64,000 bases of DNA, taken from the NCBI GenBank assembly GCA_017592665.1, contig JAGFNW010000003.1, positions 124,001 through 188,000 of the forward strand, written 5' to 3'. How positions within the stretch are numbered: the stretch's first letter is position 1; every line of letters starts with the position of its first letter. Below the pieces are notes generated by a model. It saw only the letters and a program-made list of their open reading frames with translations. It had not been told where the DNA came from and did not search any database. This document shows, piece by piece, positions 7,896-16,514 of the stretch. The translations under genes were made by a program, and so were the position numbers. Source of the stretch: Streptosporangiaceae bacterium NEAU-GS5 (GTDB taxonomy: Bacteria > Actinomycetota > Actinomycetes > Streptosporangiales > Streptosporangiaceae).

Positions 7896-9131
7896 CTATT
7901 CCTTGGCGTGCTCGGTGAGCTTTTGCAGGGTCTCGATCGGGCTGTTCAGGAGGTCGGTGAAGGCGAGTTCGGCGGCGCCGATGAGGGTGGTGTCGTCGCC
8001 GAGGGCGGAAACGCAGAGCCGTACGCGTTCTCGGGAGACGGGCAGGACATTGCGGGCCACGCGGGCTTGCACCTGCGCCGCGGCGCCCGGGTAGACGTCG
8101 CGGAGCATGCCGCCGAAGATGACCACGGCAGGGTTGAACAGGTTGATGAGGTTGACCACGCCGATTCCCAGCCAGTCGCCGATTTCATCCAGGGCTCGGC
8201 GCGCCTGTTCGTCTCCGGCGGCGGCCGCGGCCACGGTGTCGCGTACGGCTTCGCGGCCGACCGAATCCGGCCGCTGGGCGGCCTCGAGGAGCGCGCGCTC
8301 GCCGACCTCGGCCTCCAGGCATCCGGCCGAGCCGCAGCCGCAGGGCCGTCCGTTGTATGGGTTGACGACCATGTGGCCCAGCTCGCACGCGTATCCGTTG
8401 TCACCGTCGAGCAGCCGGTCGCCCACGATGATCCCGCCGCCTACGCCGACGTCTCCGTGCAGGTAGATGACGTTCCGGAAGCCGACGCCCGCGCCGCGCT
8501 CGTGTTCGGCGCGGGCTCCCAGGTGGGCCTCGTTGCCCACGATGACGGGCAATCCGATGTCGAGCCGGCGGCTCATCTCCTGGCCGAATGCCTGGTCGAC
8601 CCAGCCCAGGTCGGGGCCGAACCGCACCAGCCCGTCGCCGGGCCGGATCATCCCGCAGTACGAAGCGCCCACGCCAACGCAGATCGAATCCTTTGGGGCG
8701 CCGGCGAGCAGGTCGCGGCCGAAGCCGACCAGGGCGTCGACGACGCTTTCCAGGTCGACGCCCGCCCGTTGGCGTGGCGCGGACCGGCGGTCCTGCACTA
8801 CGCCGCCCAGGCCGACTCGGGCCGCGACCAGGCGGTCGACCGCGACGTCGAAGGCCAGGACGTGCACCCGGTCGGATGTCGGACGGATGACCAGTGACGG
8901 CCGGCCCATGCGGCCCGTCCCGGTGGGCAGGTCCTCGTCGACCAGGCCGGCTTTGGTCAGCTCGGCGGTTAACGCCATGACGGTGCTGCGGTTGAGGCGC
9001 ATCTGCTCGCCCGCGGCCGTACGGGAGATCGGGCCGCCCAGATGGATCCGGCGCAGCAGGTCGCTCAGGTTGGCGTGGTGGACCTCACGCTGATGCCGCC
9101 GCCCGGCCGGGATCGTCCGGTCTTTAGCCAT
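7896..9131 (-). CDS. ROK family transcriptional regulator (NagC/XylR type)
   Basis: A 411-residue protein with an N-terminal winged HTH (about residues 15-75, containing I-S-R-T-A-A-G-E-Q and S-T-V-M-A-L-T) followed by a sugar-kinase-like ROK domain with D-V-G-V-G-G-G-I, E-L-G-H-M and the zinc motif C-G-C-G-S-A-G-C. The HTH makes it a repressor-type ROK protein and not a free glucokinase. It probably senses a sugar or sugar phosphate and controls carbohydrate genes; which genes is not evident. It is the last gene of a tight minus-strand run, 3 bp after the membrane protein gene that precedes it. A broken copy of part of this gene lies just downstream. Confidence 0.9.
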   Translation of the reverse strand: MAKDRTIPAGRRHQREVHHANLSDLLRRIHLGGPISRTAAGEQMRLNRSTVMALTAELTKAGLVDEDLPTGTGRMGRPSLVIRPTSDRVHVLAFDVAVDRLVAARVGLGGVVQDRRSAPRQRAGVDLESVVDALVGFGRDLLAGAPKDSICVGVGASYCGMIRPGDGLVRFGPDLGWVDQAFGQEMSRRLDIGLPVIVGNEAHLGARAEHERGAGVGFRNVIYLHGDVGVGGGIIVGDRLLDGDNGYACELGHMVVNPYNGRPCGCGSAGCLEAEVGERALLEAAQRPDSVGREAVRDTVAAAAAGDEQARRALDEIGDWLGIGVVNLINLFNPAVVIFGGMLRDVYPGAAAQVQARVARNVLPVSRERVRLCVSALGDDTTLIGAAELAFTDLLNSPIETLQKLTEHAKE

Positions 9132-9134
9132 ACC

Positions 9135-9704
9135 TCAAAGTAGCCCGACGCCGAGCCCGTGGAGCTGCCAGCGCCAGTCCTTGCACGGCAGCAGAGATCG
9201 GGCCGGTCCGGGGGCCAGGCCGGACAGGAAGGGCTTCGGCACCCATGACGCCGCGAAACGGCCGTCGACGACTCTCGCCCACTCCATCTCGGTGAGGAGG
9301 CCGTCGGCGCTGATCTCGCCTTCGACCGTGCAGCTGACCTGGATCTCGCCGATGTCGGCTGGGGTGATCCCGCCGTGGATCTCGCCCTCCAGGGGATCGG
9401 TCGTCAGTGGTACGGCTCCCGCCTCCGACAACGGGATCGCGGCGGGGTCCACGGCCGTCCCCGCATACCGGAAGGTCGTCACGGGTGGGGTGACCAGCAC
9501 GCGTACGGCCAGCACGCCCGACACGACGACGGCGCCGAGCGCGAAACCGGCCGCCCACTTCTGCCCGGCCCGCCACAGCAGCCACGCCAGGACGACGAAC
9601 ACGAGCGGTCCCAACGCCGCCGCCGGCGTGGTCGTGACGAATCCGGCCAGCGTGAGCAGCAGGCCCCCGGCCGCGATCCCGGGGGCCACCAGAGCTTTCA
9701 ACAC
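9135..9704 (-). CDS. Hypothetical membrane protein of a two-component operon
   Basis: 189 residues with no family I recognise. Two hydrophobic stretches in the first about 75 residues look like a transmembrane hairpin, and the remaining about 110 residues form a soluble, probably extracytoplasmic domain with two Cys. The GTG start follows directly on the TAG of the response regulator gene with no spacing, so translation is likely coupled. Position suggests a sensor accessory or target of the two-component system; that is inference. Confidence 0.7.
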   Translation of the reverse strand: MLKALVAPGIAAGGLLLTLAGFVTTTPAAALGPLVFVVLAWLLWRAGQKWAAGFALGAVVVSGVLAVRVLVTPPVTTFRYAGTAVDPAAIPLSEAGAVPLTTDPLEGEIHGGITPADIGEIQVSCTVEGEISADGLLTEMEWARVVDGRFAASWVPKPFLSGLAPGPARSLLPCKDWRWQLHGLGVGLL

Positions 9705-10361
9705 CTAATCCGTTCCTACGTGCACGATTCCGGACTCGTACGCATATCTGACGAGTTGCGCGCGATGACGTAGGCCTAGTTTGGCGAAAAGCCGGTTGAT
9801 GTGCGTACTGACCGTTGCCTCGCCGATGAAGAGCGTCTTGCCGATCTCGGCGTTGGACAGGCCACGGGCGACGAGCCGGAGCACGTCGAGTTCGCGTGGG
9901 GTCAGCTCGGGCGGGATGGCCGCGGCCTGAGCCCGGGGGGAGGCGTAGCGGGCGATCACGCGCGAGGTGACGGCCGGGTCGAGCATGGCCTCACCACGGG
10001 CGACCGTATGGATCGCGGCGAACAGCTGCTCCGGTGGCGACGTCTTGAGCAGAAACCCGCTGACCCCGGCGGCCAGGGCCGCGTCGAGGTTCTCGTCGGT
10101 GTCGAACGTGGTCAGCATGATCACACCCGGAGTGGGCGCGGCGGAGGCCAGGATCTCCCGCGCGGCGGCGACGCCGTCCAGGTGGGGCATGGCGATGTCG
10201 AGGAGCACGATGTCGGGGCGCTCGCGCCGTACCAGGTCGACGGCCTCGCGCCCGTCGGCCGCCTCGGCGACGACCTCCAGGTCCGGCTGCGTGGCGATCA
10301 TCAGCCGCAGGCCGGTGCGGATCATGGCCTGGTCGTCGGCGATGACAAGGCGTACGGTCAT
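9705..10361 (-). CDS. NarL/LuxR-family response regulator
   Basis: 218 residues. The receiver domain has the acidic pair D9-D10, phosphoacceptor Asp55 in I-V-L-L-D-I-A-M-P, and a later Lys in L-L-K-T-S-P. The C-terminal LuxR-type HTH begins L-T-P-R-E-L-D-V-L and includes G-L-S-N-A-E-I-G and S-T-H-I-N-R. It overlaps the histidine kinase gene upstream by 4 bp (ATGA), the classical coupled pair. It is a DNA-binding output regulator whose targets are unknown; the adjoining membrane protein and ROK genes are in the same transcription run. Confidence 0.95.
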   Translation of the reverse strand: MTVRLVIADDQAMIRTGLRLMIATQPDLEVVAEAADGREAVDLVRRERPDIVLLDIAMPHLDGVAAAREILASAAPTPGVIMLTTFDTDENLDAALAAGVSGFLLKTSPPEQLFAAIHTVARGEAMLDPAVTSRVIARYASPRAQAAAIPPELTPRELDVLRLVARGLSNAEIGKTLFIGEATVSTHINRLFAKLGLRHRAQLVRYAYESGIVHVGTD

Positions 10362-11524
10362 CGGGCGGTCAGGGGTAGGGCGACTCGTACGGCGAAGCCA
10401 CGATCGGGAAGCGGGCCGGCCGTGAGATCTCCGCGGAACAGGGCGACACGTTCCCGCATACCGATCAATCCGTGGCCGCCCGCGGCGGCCGGCGCTTCGC
10501 GAATCCCGCCGCGGGGTCCGGAGTCGGCGACCTCGAGGGCCAGCTCGTTCGGGCGATAGGTGATCGTGACGGTGACCTCGGTCGGGCCCGCGTGCTTGAG
10601 GGCGTTGGTGAGGGCCTCTTGGACGATCCGATATGCCGACAGATCCAGCCCGGCCGGAAGCGGCCCCGGCTCCCCCTCCACCTCCACCTTGACGTCCAGC
10701 CCGGCCGACCGCACCTGCTCGACCAGGTCGTCCAGCCGCGCCAGACCCGGGAGCGGGGTGAGCCCGTCGGCGCCGGGGCCGCGCAGCAGGTCGAGCATGC
10801 GCCGCAGCTCCTCGACCGCGCCTCGGCCCGTCTCCTCGACCACGGCGAGGGTCTCGCGTTCCTTGGTCTGGTCGTCGCGGAGCATCAGCCGTACGCCACC
10901 GGCCTGCATGACCATGACGCTGACGCTGTGCGCGACGATGTCGTGCAGCTCGCGGGCCAGACGGGCGCGCTCCTCGGCGACGGCCTCGCGGGCCAGCAGT
11001 TCGCTCTGCGCGGCGAGCAGCTCGCTGCGCTCCTCAGCGGTGACCGCGTGCAGGCGATAGCGACGTACGCCGACACCGGCGCCTCCGGCGATGGCGGCCA
11101 TCGCGACCGCGATCGCGTATTCGGCGAACTCGCTGCGGAACGAGGCCGCCATCCCGGCCATGAACAGGGCCGTGGCCACTGGGCCTGACAGGCCCTTCCA
11201 GCTGAGCAACGGCACCTGGCTGAGCAGCGTGAACAGGAAGAGCAGCTGCGTGAACCACTGCCAGGCGCCCGCCTCCTGCCCGCCGAGCTGGAATACCGCG
11301 ACGGACACCGCCGTGTAGGCCACCATCACCCCGAACGGAAACCACCGCCGGATGAGCACCAGCAGCGCGGTGGTCACTCCCGCGGCCACCCACAGCGCCA
11401 GGCTGGGCCGCGCGGGCAGGTCGGTCCCTCCGGTGACCTCCTCGGTCACCGCGAAGAGCCCCACGGCGGCGGCCACGAGGTAGTCCACGGCGCCGAGGCG
11501 TGGGAGGGAATCAGGCCATCGCAT
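10358..11524 (-). CDS. Sensor histidine kinase (HisKA_3 type)
   Basis: About 388 residues. The N-terminal half has four to five hydrophobic membrane segments with short loops, so the stimulus is probably sensed in or at the membrane. A coiled linker leads to the HisKA_3 box E-L-H-D-I-V-A-H-S-V, with His194 in this numbering, then a HATPase domain with N-A-L-K-H-A and the G-rich lid G-G-H-G-L-I-G-M-R-E-R. The ATG at 11524 is preferred; an in-frame GTG at 11548 is possible. It is partner of the response regulator with which it overlaps by 4 bp. The architecture resembles DesK/LiaS-like kinases. Confidence 0.93.
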   Translation of the reverse strand: MRWPDSLPRLGAVDYLVAAAVGLFAVTEEVTGGTDLPARPSLALWVAAGVTTALLVLIRRWFPFGVMVAYTAVSVAVFQLGGQEAGAWQWFTQLLFLFTLLSQVPLLSWKGLSGPVATALFMAGMAASFRSEFAEYAIAVAMAAIAGGAGVGVRRYRLHAVTAEERSELLAAQSELLAREAVAEERARLARELHDIVAHSVSVMVMQAGGVRLMLRDDQTKERETLAVVEETGRGAVEELRRMLDLLRGPGADGLTPLPGLARLDDLVEQVRSAGLDVKVEVEGEPGPLPAGLDLSAYRIVQEALTNALKHAGPTEVTVTITYRPNELALEVADSGPRGGIREAPAAAGGHGLIGMRERVALFRGDLTAGPLPDRGFAVRVALPLTAR

Positions 11525-11657
11525 ATGCCGAGCGTAGAGGGGGCGCACCGAATGTCACGTCCATGCCTGGTTTGACCCGGTCGTCCACCTCGGCGTGGAC
11601 GCAGGGTCGTGGAGCGCGCTGACGACGTGGAGCATGCCCGATTTCTACTTTCGTGGC

Positions 11658-12335
11658 ATGACAAACGCAAACAAGTCGCGCCGCATCATGGCCGGCATCA
11701 GCCTCATGCTCGCTCCCGTCGCCCTGCTCCTCGGCATGATCATTGATCCGACGCCGCAGGGCGGGCAGACCGAAGGGCTCGCCTACGCCGCCCACCCGGA
11801 GGCCGTGGGGGTCTCCGCCACGCTGCTCCACTACTGCTGGGTCCTGTTGGTCCCCGGCGTGATCGGCCTGCTCCACCTCGTCCGTGAGAGAGGGCGCGTG
11901 CTGGCGAACATCGCCGGAACGATCGCGGTGATCGGCATGATCAACCTGTCGGCGCTCATGCTGGTCGACTTCTTCGAGTCGGCCGCCTATCGCGCGCTCC
12001 CCGCCGACCAGGCTCAGGCGCTGATCGACGCAGCCGGGACGCCCGCGGTCGTCTTCGGCTGGCAGCTGCCCGGCATGTTCGGGTCCCTCTTTGGGCTGGT
12101 GCTGGTCGGTCTGGCCGTCGCCCGGGCGCGGGTGGCCGGCTGGTGGTTCCCGATCGGGATCGTCCTCGGGCTGGCGCTGTTCGTCTTCGGCGCGCAGAGC
12201 GGCACGCTGCTGCTGGGCCTCGCCGGTCCGGTGATCCTGGTCATCACGTTCGGCGCCATGGGCCTCGCGATGATCCGCATGAACGACGACGAGATCGCCA
12301 CGACTCCCGCCCCGTCCGCGGTCCTCGCCGCCTGA
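11658..12335 (+). CDS. Hypothetical multi-pass membrane protein
   Basis: 225 residues from the ATG at 11658; frame extends upstream to 11595 but lacks a plausible N-terminus there. About six hydrophobic helices are visible, separated by short loops, with no catalytic motif. Overall it resembles DUF4386-like or general small actinobacterial membrane proteins, but I cannot assign a family. It is divergent from the histidine kinase operon, with about 130 bp between, and ends at a shared bidirectional terminator. Confidence 0.75.
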   Translation: MTNANKSRRIMAGISLMLAPVALLLGMIIDPTPQGGQTEGLAYAAHPEAVGVSATLLHYCWVLLVPGVIGLLHLVRERGRVLANIAGTIAVIGMINLSALMLVDFFESAAYRALPADQAQALIDAAGTPAVVFGWQLPGMFGSLFGLVLVGLAVARARVAGWWFPIGIVLGLALFVFGAQSGTLLLGLAGPVILVITFGAMGLAMIRMNDDEIATTPAPSAVLAA

Positions 12336-12350
12336 TGCAGCTCTTTATCC

Positions 12351-12383
12351 GGGTACGGCCCCCAGCGGGCCGTACCCCTTTCT
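12351..12383. terminator. Bidirectional intrinsic terminator
   Basis: GGGTACGGCCC (12351-12361) and GGGCCGTACCC (12367-12377) form a perfect 11-bp stem with a five-base loop, followed by CTTTCT. It lies between two convergent genes and overlaps the stop codon of the LysE-type gene, so it likely serves both. Confidence 0.8.
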
Positions 12384-12981
12384 AATGATCCGCCGCGACC
12401 TTCAGGCCGAAGCCGATCAGCACGATTCCGGTGATGCGCTCCATCCAGCGGCGTACGGCAGGCCTGGCGAAGAACGCCCGGGCCCGGGACAGCATCAGGA
12501 CATAGCCGCCCAGCCAGCCGATAGTGAGCAAGGCGTGCAGCAGGACCAGCAGCGCCATGGCGGCCTGAGGAGGCAGCGCGGGCGGCGCGAGCGTCGGCAG
12601 CAGGCTCGTGTAGAACACGGCGATCTTGGGGTTGAGCAGGTTGGTGAGCAGCCCTGTCCGCCACGGCCCGCCCCGCGGCGCCGGGAAGGACGCGACCTCG
12701 TCGTGGTGGCGCCGGAGCAGCGCCTGTACGCCCAGGAAGATGAGGTAGGCGGCGCCGGCAAGCTTGACCACGGTGTAGGCCACCGCCGACGCGGCCAGGA
12801 CGACGGCGAGCCCGGCCACCGTGAGGGCGCCCCAGACCAGCAGCCCGGCCGTGATGCCGCCGACGGTCCACAGCCCATCGCGCCACCCCGACGTGACGGC
12901 CCGCCTGGTCACCACAGCCGTGTCCGGCCCTGGCGCCATCGTGAGCAGAGCCAGCACGCCAGCCGCCGAAAGGACCTGCAT
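12382..12981 (-). CDS. LysE/RhtB family amino-acid exporter
   Basis: 199 residues with the family pattern of six hydrophobic helices. The N-terminus M-Q-V-L-S-A-A-G is followed by the signature M-A-P-G-P-D-T-A-V-V, and N-L-L-N-P-K-I-A-V-F-Y appears mid-protein, both characteristic of LysE/RhtB exporters. The ATG at 12981 is chosen; a GTG at 12987 adds two residues. It likely exports an amino acid or a homoserine-lactone-like compound. It stands alone, between a terminator and the secreted glycosidase gene. Confidence 0.9.
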   Translation of the reverse strand: MQVLSAAGVLALLTMAPGPDTAVVTRRAVTSGWRDGLWTVGGITAGLLVWGALTVAGLAVVLAASAVAYTVVKLAGAAYLIFLGVQALLRRHHDEVASFPAPRGGPWRTGLLTNLLNPKIAVFYTSLLPTLAPPALPPQAAMALLVLLHALLTIGWLGGYVLMLSRARAFFARPAVRRWMERITGIVLIGFGLKVAADH

Positions 12982-13085
12982 CAGCACGCCCCCAGTCTCC
13001 CCGCCCGCCCACCCCGAGGAAAGCGGGTTGTGGCGGGCTCGGGGTGGAGGACCGGGCCCGCCACAAGTGTGGGGATCGGCGCGGG

Positions 13086-15158
13086 TCAGGTGTGGCAGAC
13101 GGTGCCGTTGAGGGTGAACACGCCGGGCAGGATGTTGGGGCCGTTGTAGCCGGCCACGAACCCGATGTTGGCCGTGCCGCCGTTGGCCGCGAGTTTGGCG
13201 TTGAAGTCGGCGTTGGTGACGCGGACGTTGCGACCGGTCTGCTCCCAGGTGCCGTTCCAGCCGCCGTTCATGGACTGCCAGACGGTCGGCCAGGTGTAGG
13301 TGAGCGTCCAGCCGTCGATGGCGGCGGTGCCGGTGTTGGTGATGTCGATGCTGGCCACGTAGCCGTTGCCCCAGTCGTTCGCGTCGGTGAACGTCACCGT
13401 GCACGAACTGGTGGCGGGGGCGCCGGTGGTGATGGTCAGCGGCGGCGAGGCCCAGGAGACCTTGCCCGCGTTGTCGCGCGCCAGCACGTTCACCGTGTAG
13501 CGGCTGCCCGGGTTGAGGTTGCCGACGGTGAACGAGGCCCCCGGCGTCTCGCCGAGCTGCTCGCTGACCGCGCCGTTCTGCCGGTAGACCTCGTATTTGG
13601 CGATCGGGCTGCTACCAGCGGTCGCCGCCGGCCAGGAGATGGTGGCGTTGCGGTCGGTGACGTTGGAGGCGGTCGGCTGGCCCGGACGGCTTGGCGCGCC
13701 CGCCGTCGAGCCCGAGGCGTGCGCCACGACCACGGTCAGCGAGTACGGCGGGAGCGTCTGGCTGGTAGCGGTTCCGGTGGTCGAGGTGGTCACCGCGGTG
13801 CCGCCGTTCACGTACGAGTAGACGGTCGGGGCGGCCGTGGACACGCTGTAGCCGCTGTAGCCGATGGTGACCGGATAGGAGTTGTCCGGGTCCTTGTTGA
13901 TCAGCAGCACCGCGACGTCGCCGTTCGACCGGCGTACGGCATGGGCGGTGACGAGGGCCTGGTCGGAGGCGGCGCGGATGAACTGGTCGCCGGTGTGGGC
14001 GAAGGCCTTCATCGTGGCCAGGCCGTAGTAGGGCGCGAACGGCGTGTTGAGCGCCGGCTCGCAGGTCACGCCGTCGGAGGCGCAGGTGGCGCTGGACAGC
14101 ATGCCGAAGTCGTTGTAGTCGGTCTGCCCGGCGACGGTGGAGACGTTGCCGATGCCGTTGTGCACGTTCCACCAGTTGATGGTGAAGACGCCGTTGGCCA
14201 GCAGCCCGCTGTAGATGTCGGCCAGGAAGAGGGCGCCCGGCTGGGTGGTCTGGCCGACGCCGACGTTGGTCTCGGTGAGGCTGATGCCGAGGCGGCTCGC
14301 GCTCGCGGGAGCGTATTGGGCGATCTGCCGGCGCAGCAGATAGAGCGCATCGTCAATGGGGGCGGACTTGGTCAGTGAGTCGGCCGCGGAGCTGCCGCCC
14401 GGATACCAGTGCACGTCGACGAAGTCGATCTTCGAACCGGCGATGGACAGGACCATCTTGTTCCAGTTGCCCGCGTCGCCGCCGGCCGTGATGCCGTCCG
14501 GCCAGTTGGCTGGCATGGTGAGCACCGCGCCGACCTTGATGGTCGGGTCGACGGCCTTCATGGCGTCGGAGAAGGCGACCACCCCGTTGGCGTACGCCGT
14601 GGCGCTCTTGTCGGCGTGGTTGTCGGCCTCCCAGTTAGCGCCGTAGAGACCGTTGCCGTAGTTCTCGTTGCCGATGGTCCAGTACTTGACGCCGTACCCC
14701 TTGACCACGTTCGCCGACCTGACCCAGCCGGCCGCCTCCTCCGGGGTGCCGGTGCCGTAGTTGGCGATGATCATCGCCTGCGCGCCCACCCGGTGGACCG
14801 AGTTGATGAACGTGTCGAAGTCGGTGTTCGGGGCGACGTAGCCGCCGGGCGCGGTGTGCGTCTCCCAGTGGTAGATGTCGCCGTACGAGCCGCCTGGGTA
14901 GCGCATGGTGCCCACCCCGGCGGCTTTCAGCAGATCGGATACCTGGTTCGAGCCGAGGTTGGTGTCCCAGACAGCGTCGTTGACGCCCAGCGCGGTGGCG
15001 GGAACCGTGGCCAGACCGGCCTTGGCGTTCACGGTGACGGTCACTGGCGTGACGTCCGCGCCCGCGCTTGGCGGGTCGATCCCGACGAGGGCGAACGCCC
15101 CCAGACACACCGTCACTGCGGCAGCGGAAAGCCGGCGAGTCGGCATTGGAAGTCCCAT
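13086..15158 (-). CDS. Secreted clan GH-A glycosidase with FN3 and CBM2 (arabinofuranosidase-like)
   Basis: About 690 residues. A signal peptide of basic residues, a hydrophobic core and an Ala-rich cleavage region ends near P-P-S-A-G-A. The (beta/alpha)8 catalytic domain has Y-W-T-I-G-N-E-N with the probable acid/base Glu and S-L-T-E-T-N with the probable nucleophile Glu about 130 residues later, the clan GH-A spacing, resembling GH51/GH39 arabinofuranosidases. A beta domain, one FN3 domain and a C-terminal CBM2 follow; the CBM2 has Cys near both ends and several exposed Trp. The product is thus a secreted plant-polysaccharide enzyme that binds cellulose or xylan. Start is ambiguous: TTG 15164, ATG 15158 or ATG 15146, the last preceded by GGGA. 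Exact substrate is inferred. Confidence 0.85.
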   Translation of the reverse strand: MGLPMPTRRLSAAAVTVCLGAFALVGIDPPSAGADVTPVTVTVNAKAGLATVPATALGVNDAVWDTNLGSNQVSDLLKAAGVGTMRYPGGSYGDIYHWETHTAPGGYVAPNTDFDTFINSVHRVGAQAMIIANYGTGTPEEAAGWVRSANVVKGYGVKYWTIGNENYGNGLYGANWEADNHADKSATAYANGVVAFSDAMKAVDPTIKVGAVLTMPANWPDGITAGGDAGNWNKMVLSIAGSKIDFVDVHWYPGGSSAADSLTKSAPIDDALYLLRRQIAQYAPASASRLGISLTETNVGVGQTTQPGALFLADIYSGLLANGVFTINWWNVHNGIGNVSTVAGQTDYNDFGMLSSATCASDGVTCEPALNTPFAPYYGLATMKAFAHTGDQFIRAASDQALVTAHAVRRSNGDVAVLLINKDPDNSYPVTIGYSGYSVSTAAPTVYSYVNGGTAVTTSTTGTATSQTLPPYSLTVVVAHASGSTAGAPSRPGQPTASNVTDRNATISWPAATAGSSPIAKYEVYRQNGAVSEQLGETPGASFTVGNLNPGSRYTVNVLARDNAGKVSWASPPLTITTGAPATSSCTVTFTDANDWGNGYVASIDITNTGTAAIDGWTLTYTWPTVWQSMNGGWNGTWEQTGRNVRVTNADFNAKLAANGGTANIGFVAGYNGPNILPGVFTLNGTVCHT

Positions 15159-15294
15159 CGACAAACATTGATCGAAGTGGCCTCATGAATGCTGAGTTCG
15201 CCTGAAATAGGTGTCAACAGAGGTCATCGACCACATAAGGGACGAGCCGCCCGACCTGCGCCGCCCAGGTCTTCTGTTTTGAAACTTTCGGAGC

Positions 15295-16167
15295 CTAGGC
15301 GTGATCGTCGTACTCGACGAAGGCGCGGCCGGGAGCCGAAAGGTTGCTCCGATGCCAGGCGAGGACGGTCTCCCGGGTCAGGGCCGGCTCCTTCAGCGGC
15401 AAGACGACCAGCGGCCGGCGGGCCCGCTCGGCGACGGAACGCGGCAGCAGTGCCACCCAGTCGCCCTGCCCCACCAGGTCCGCCACCAGCATCACGTCGT
15501 CGGTCTCGGCGGCGATCCGTGGCCGCACCCCGGCCCGGGCGCACGCTTCTTCGAGCGCGGCGCGCAACCCGCCGTCCGTCGTCATGGTCACCACGGGGTA
15601 CGCCTCGAGGACGTCCAGCGTGGCTTCCGCCTCCGTCGCCAGGGGATGCCCGGGAGGCGCGGCTATGACAAGCGCTTCGACATGAAGCTCCCGCGTTTCA
15701 AGCACGGCCGGCAGCCGCTGCCCGGCGAGCGCCAGCACCGCCACGTCCACGACGCCGCCGGCAACGGCCTCGGTGAGCTCCTCGGGGTGGCCGATCCGAA
15801 GAGTGATCCGTACATGGGGATATCGGCGCTGGAAACCGGCCAGCCGCCGCGCGAGCACCGGCGGAGGCGCCTGCACGGCCGCCACATCGAGGCGTCCGGT
15901 CAGCACCCCGGTCAGCGACCGCACGACGGCTCGCCCCTGCTCGGCCGCGCCCAGCACGGCGCGGGCGTAGGGCAGGAACGCCTCGCCCGCGGCCGTGAGC
16001 CTGACCCGCCGATCCGACCGGTCGAACAGCTTCTCGCCGAGCTCCCGCTCCAACTGGGCGATCTGCTGGCTGATGGCCGGCTGCGCCACCCGCACCCGGG
16101 CCGCCGCCCGCGTGAAGCCGCCCTCCTCCGCCACCGCGACCATGTACTGCAGTTGCCGCAACTCCAC
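15295..16167 (-). CDS. LysR family transcriptional regulator
   Basis: 290 residues. N-terminal winged HTH M-E-L-R-Q-L-Q-Y-M-V-A-V-A-E-E-G-G-F-T-R-A with V-A-Q-P-A-I-S-Q-Q-I is textbook LysR, followed by the periplasmic-binding-like effector domain. The ATG is the first codon of the conserved N-terminus. It lies 9 bp after a small membrane protein gene on the same strand and points away from arginine deiminase. Control of that divergent arginine deiminase or of the membrane protein is plausible but unproven. Confidence 0.93.
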   Translation of the reverse strand: MELRQLQYMVAVAEEGGFTRAAARVRVAQPAISQQIAQLERELGEKLFDRSDRRVRLTAAGEAFLPYARAVLGAAEQGRAVVRSLTGVLTGRLDVAAVQAPPPVLARRLAGFQRRYPHVRITLRIGHPEELTEAVAGGVVDVAVLALAGQRLPAVLETRELHVEALVIAAPPGHPLATEAEATLDVLEAYPVVTMTTDGGLRAALEEACARAGVRPRIAAETDDVMLVADLVGQGDWVALLPRSVAERARRPLVVLPLKEPALTRETVLAWHRSNLSAPGRAFVEYDDHA

Positions 16168-16176
16168 GTGACGACC

Positions 16177-16407
16177 TCAGGCCCGGGGCGCGAACAGCCG
16201 GGCGACCAGCCTGCCGATGAACGGCATCATCGCGTTCACCATGATGATCGCGAGAATACCGCTGACCACCAGCAGACGCATCGGCAGCGGTATGGCGGCG
16301 AGCCAGTCGCCGCCGGTGAGGAAGACGAGCCCGACGATCGTGTACGCCCCGGCCCACGCGGCGAGCGTGGTGATCAGCCGCCGCCGCATTCCAGCATTCA
16401 TGCTCAT
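16177..16407 (-). CDS. Small two-helix membrane protein
   Basis: 76 residues: a basic N-terminus, then two hydrophobic segments (about residues 12-35 and 42-66) and a basic tail R-L-V-A-R-L-F-A-P-R-A. It is not a family I recognise. It is co-directional with and 9 bp upstream of the LysR gene, so the two share a transcript. Its promoter faces that of arginine deiminase across about 107 bp. Confidence 0.65.
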   Translation of the reverse strand: MSMNAGMRRRLITTLAAWAGAYTIVGLVFLTGGDWLAAIPLPMRLLVVSGILAIIMVNAMMPFIGRLVARLFAPRA

Positions 16408-16514
16408 GCTCGGAACGTACGCGGCCTGCGGCTATAAGTCCAAGACACGATAGAACCGAGCGACGATAGCGGATACTTATCGTTTTGCCGTCAGTATTCG
16501 GGCACGCTGCTCCT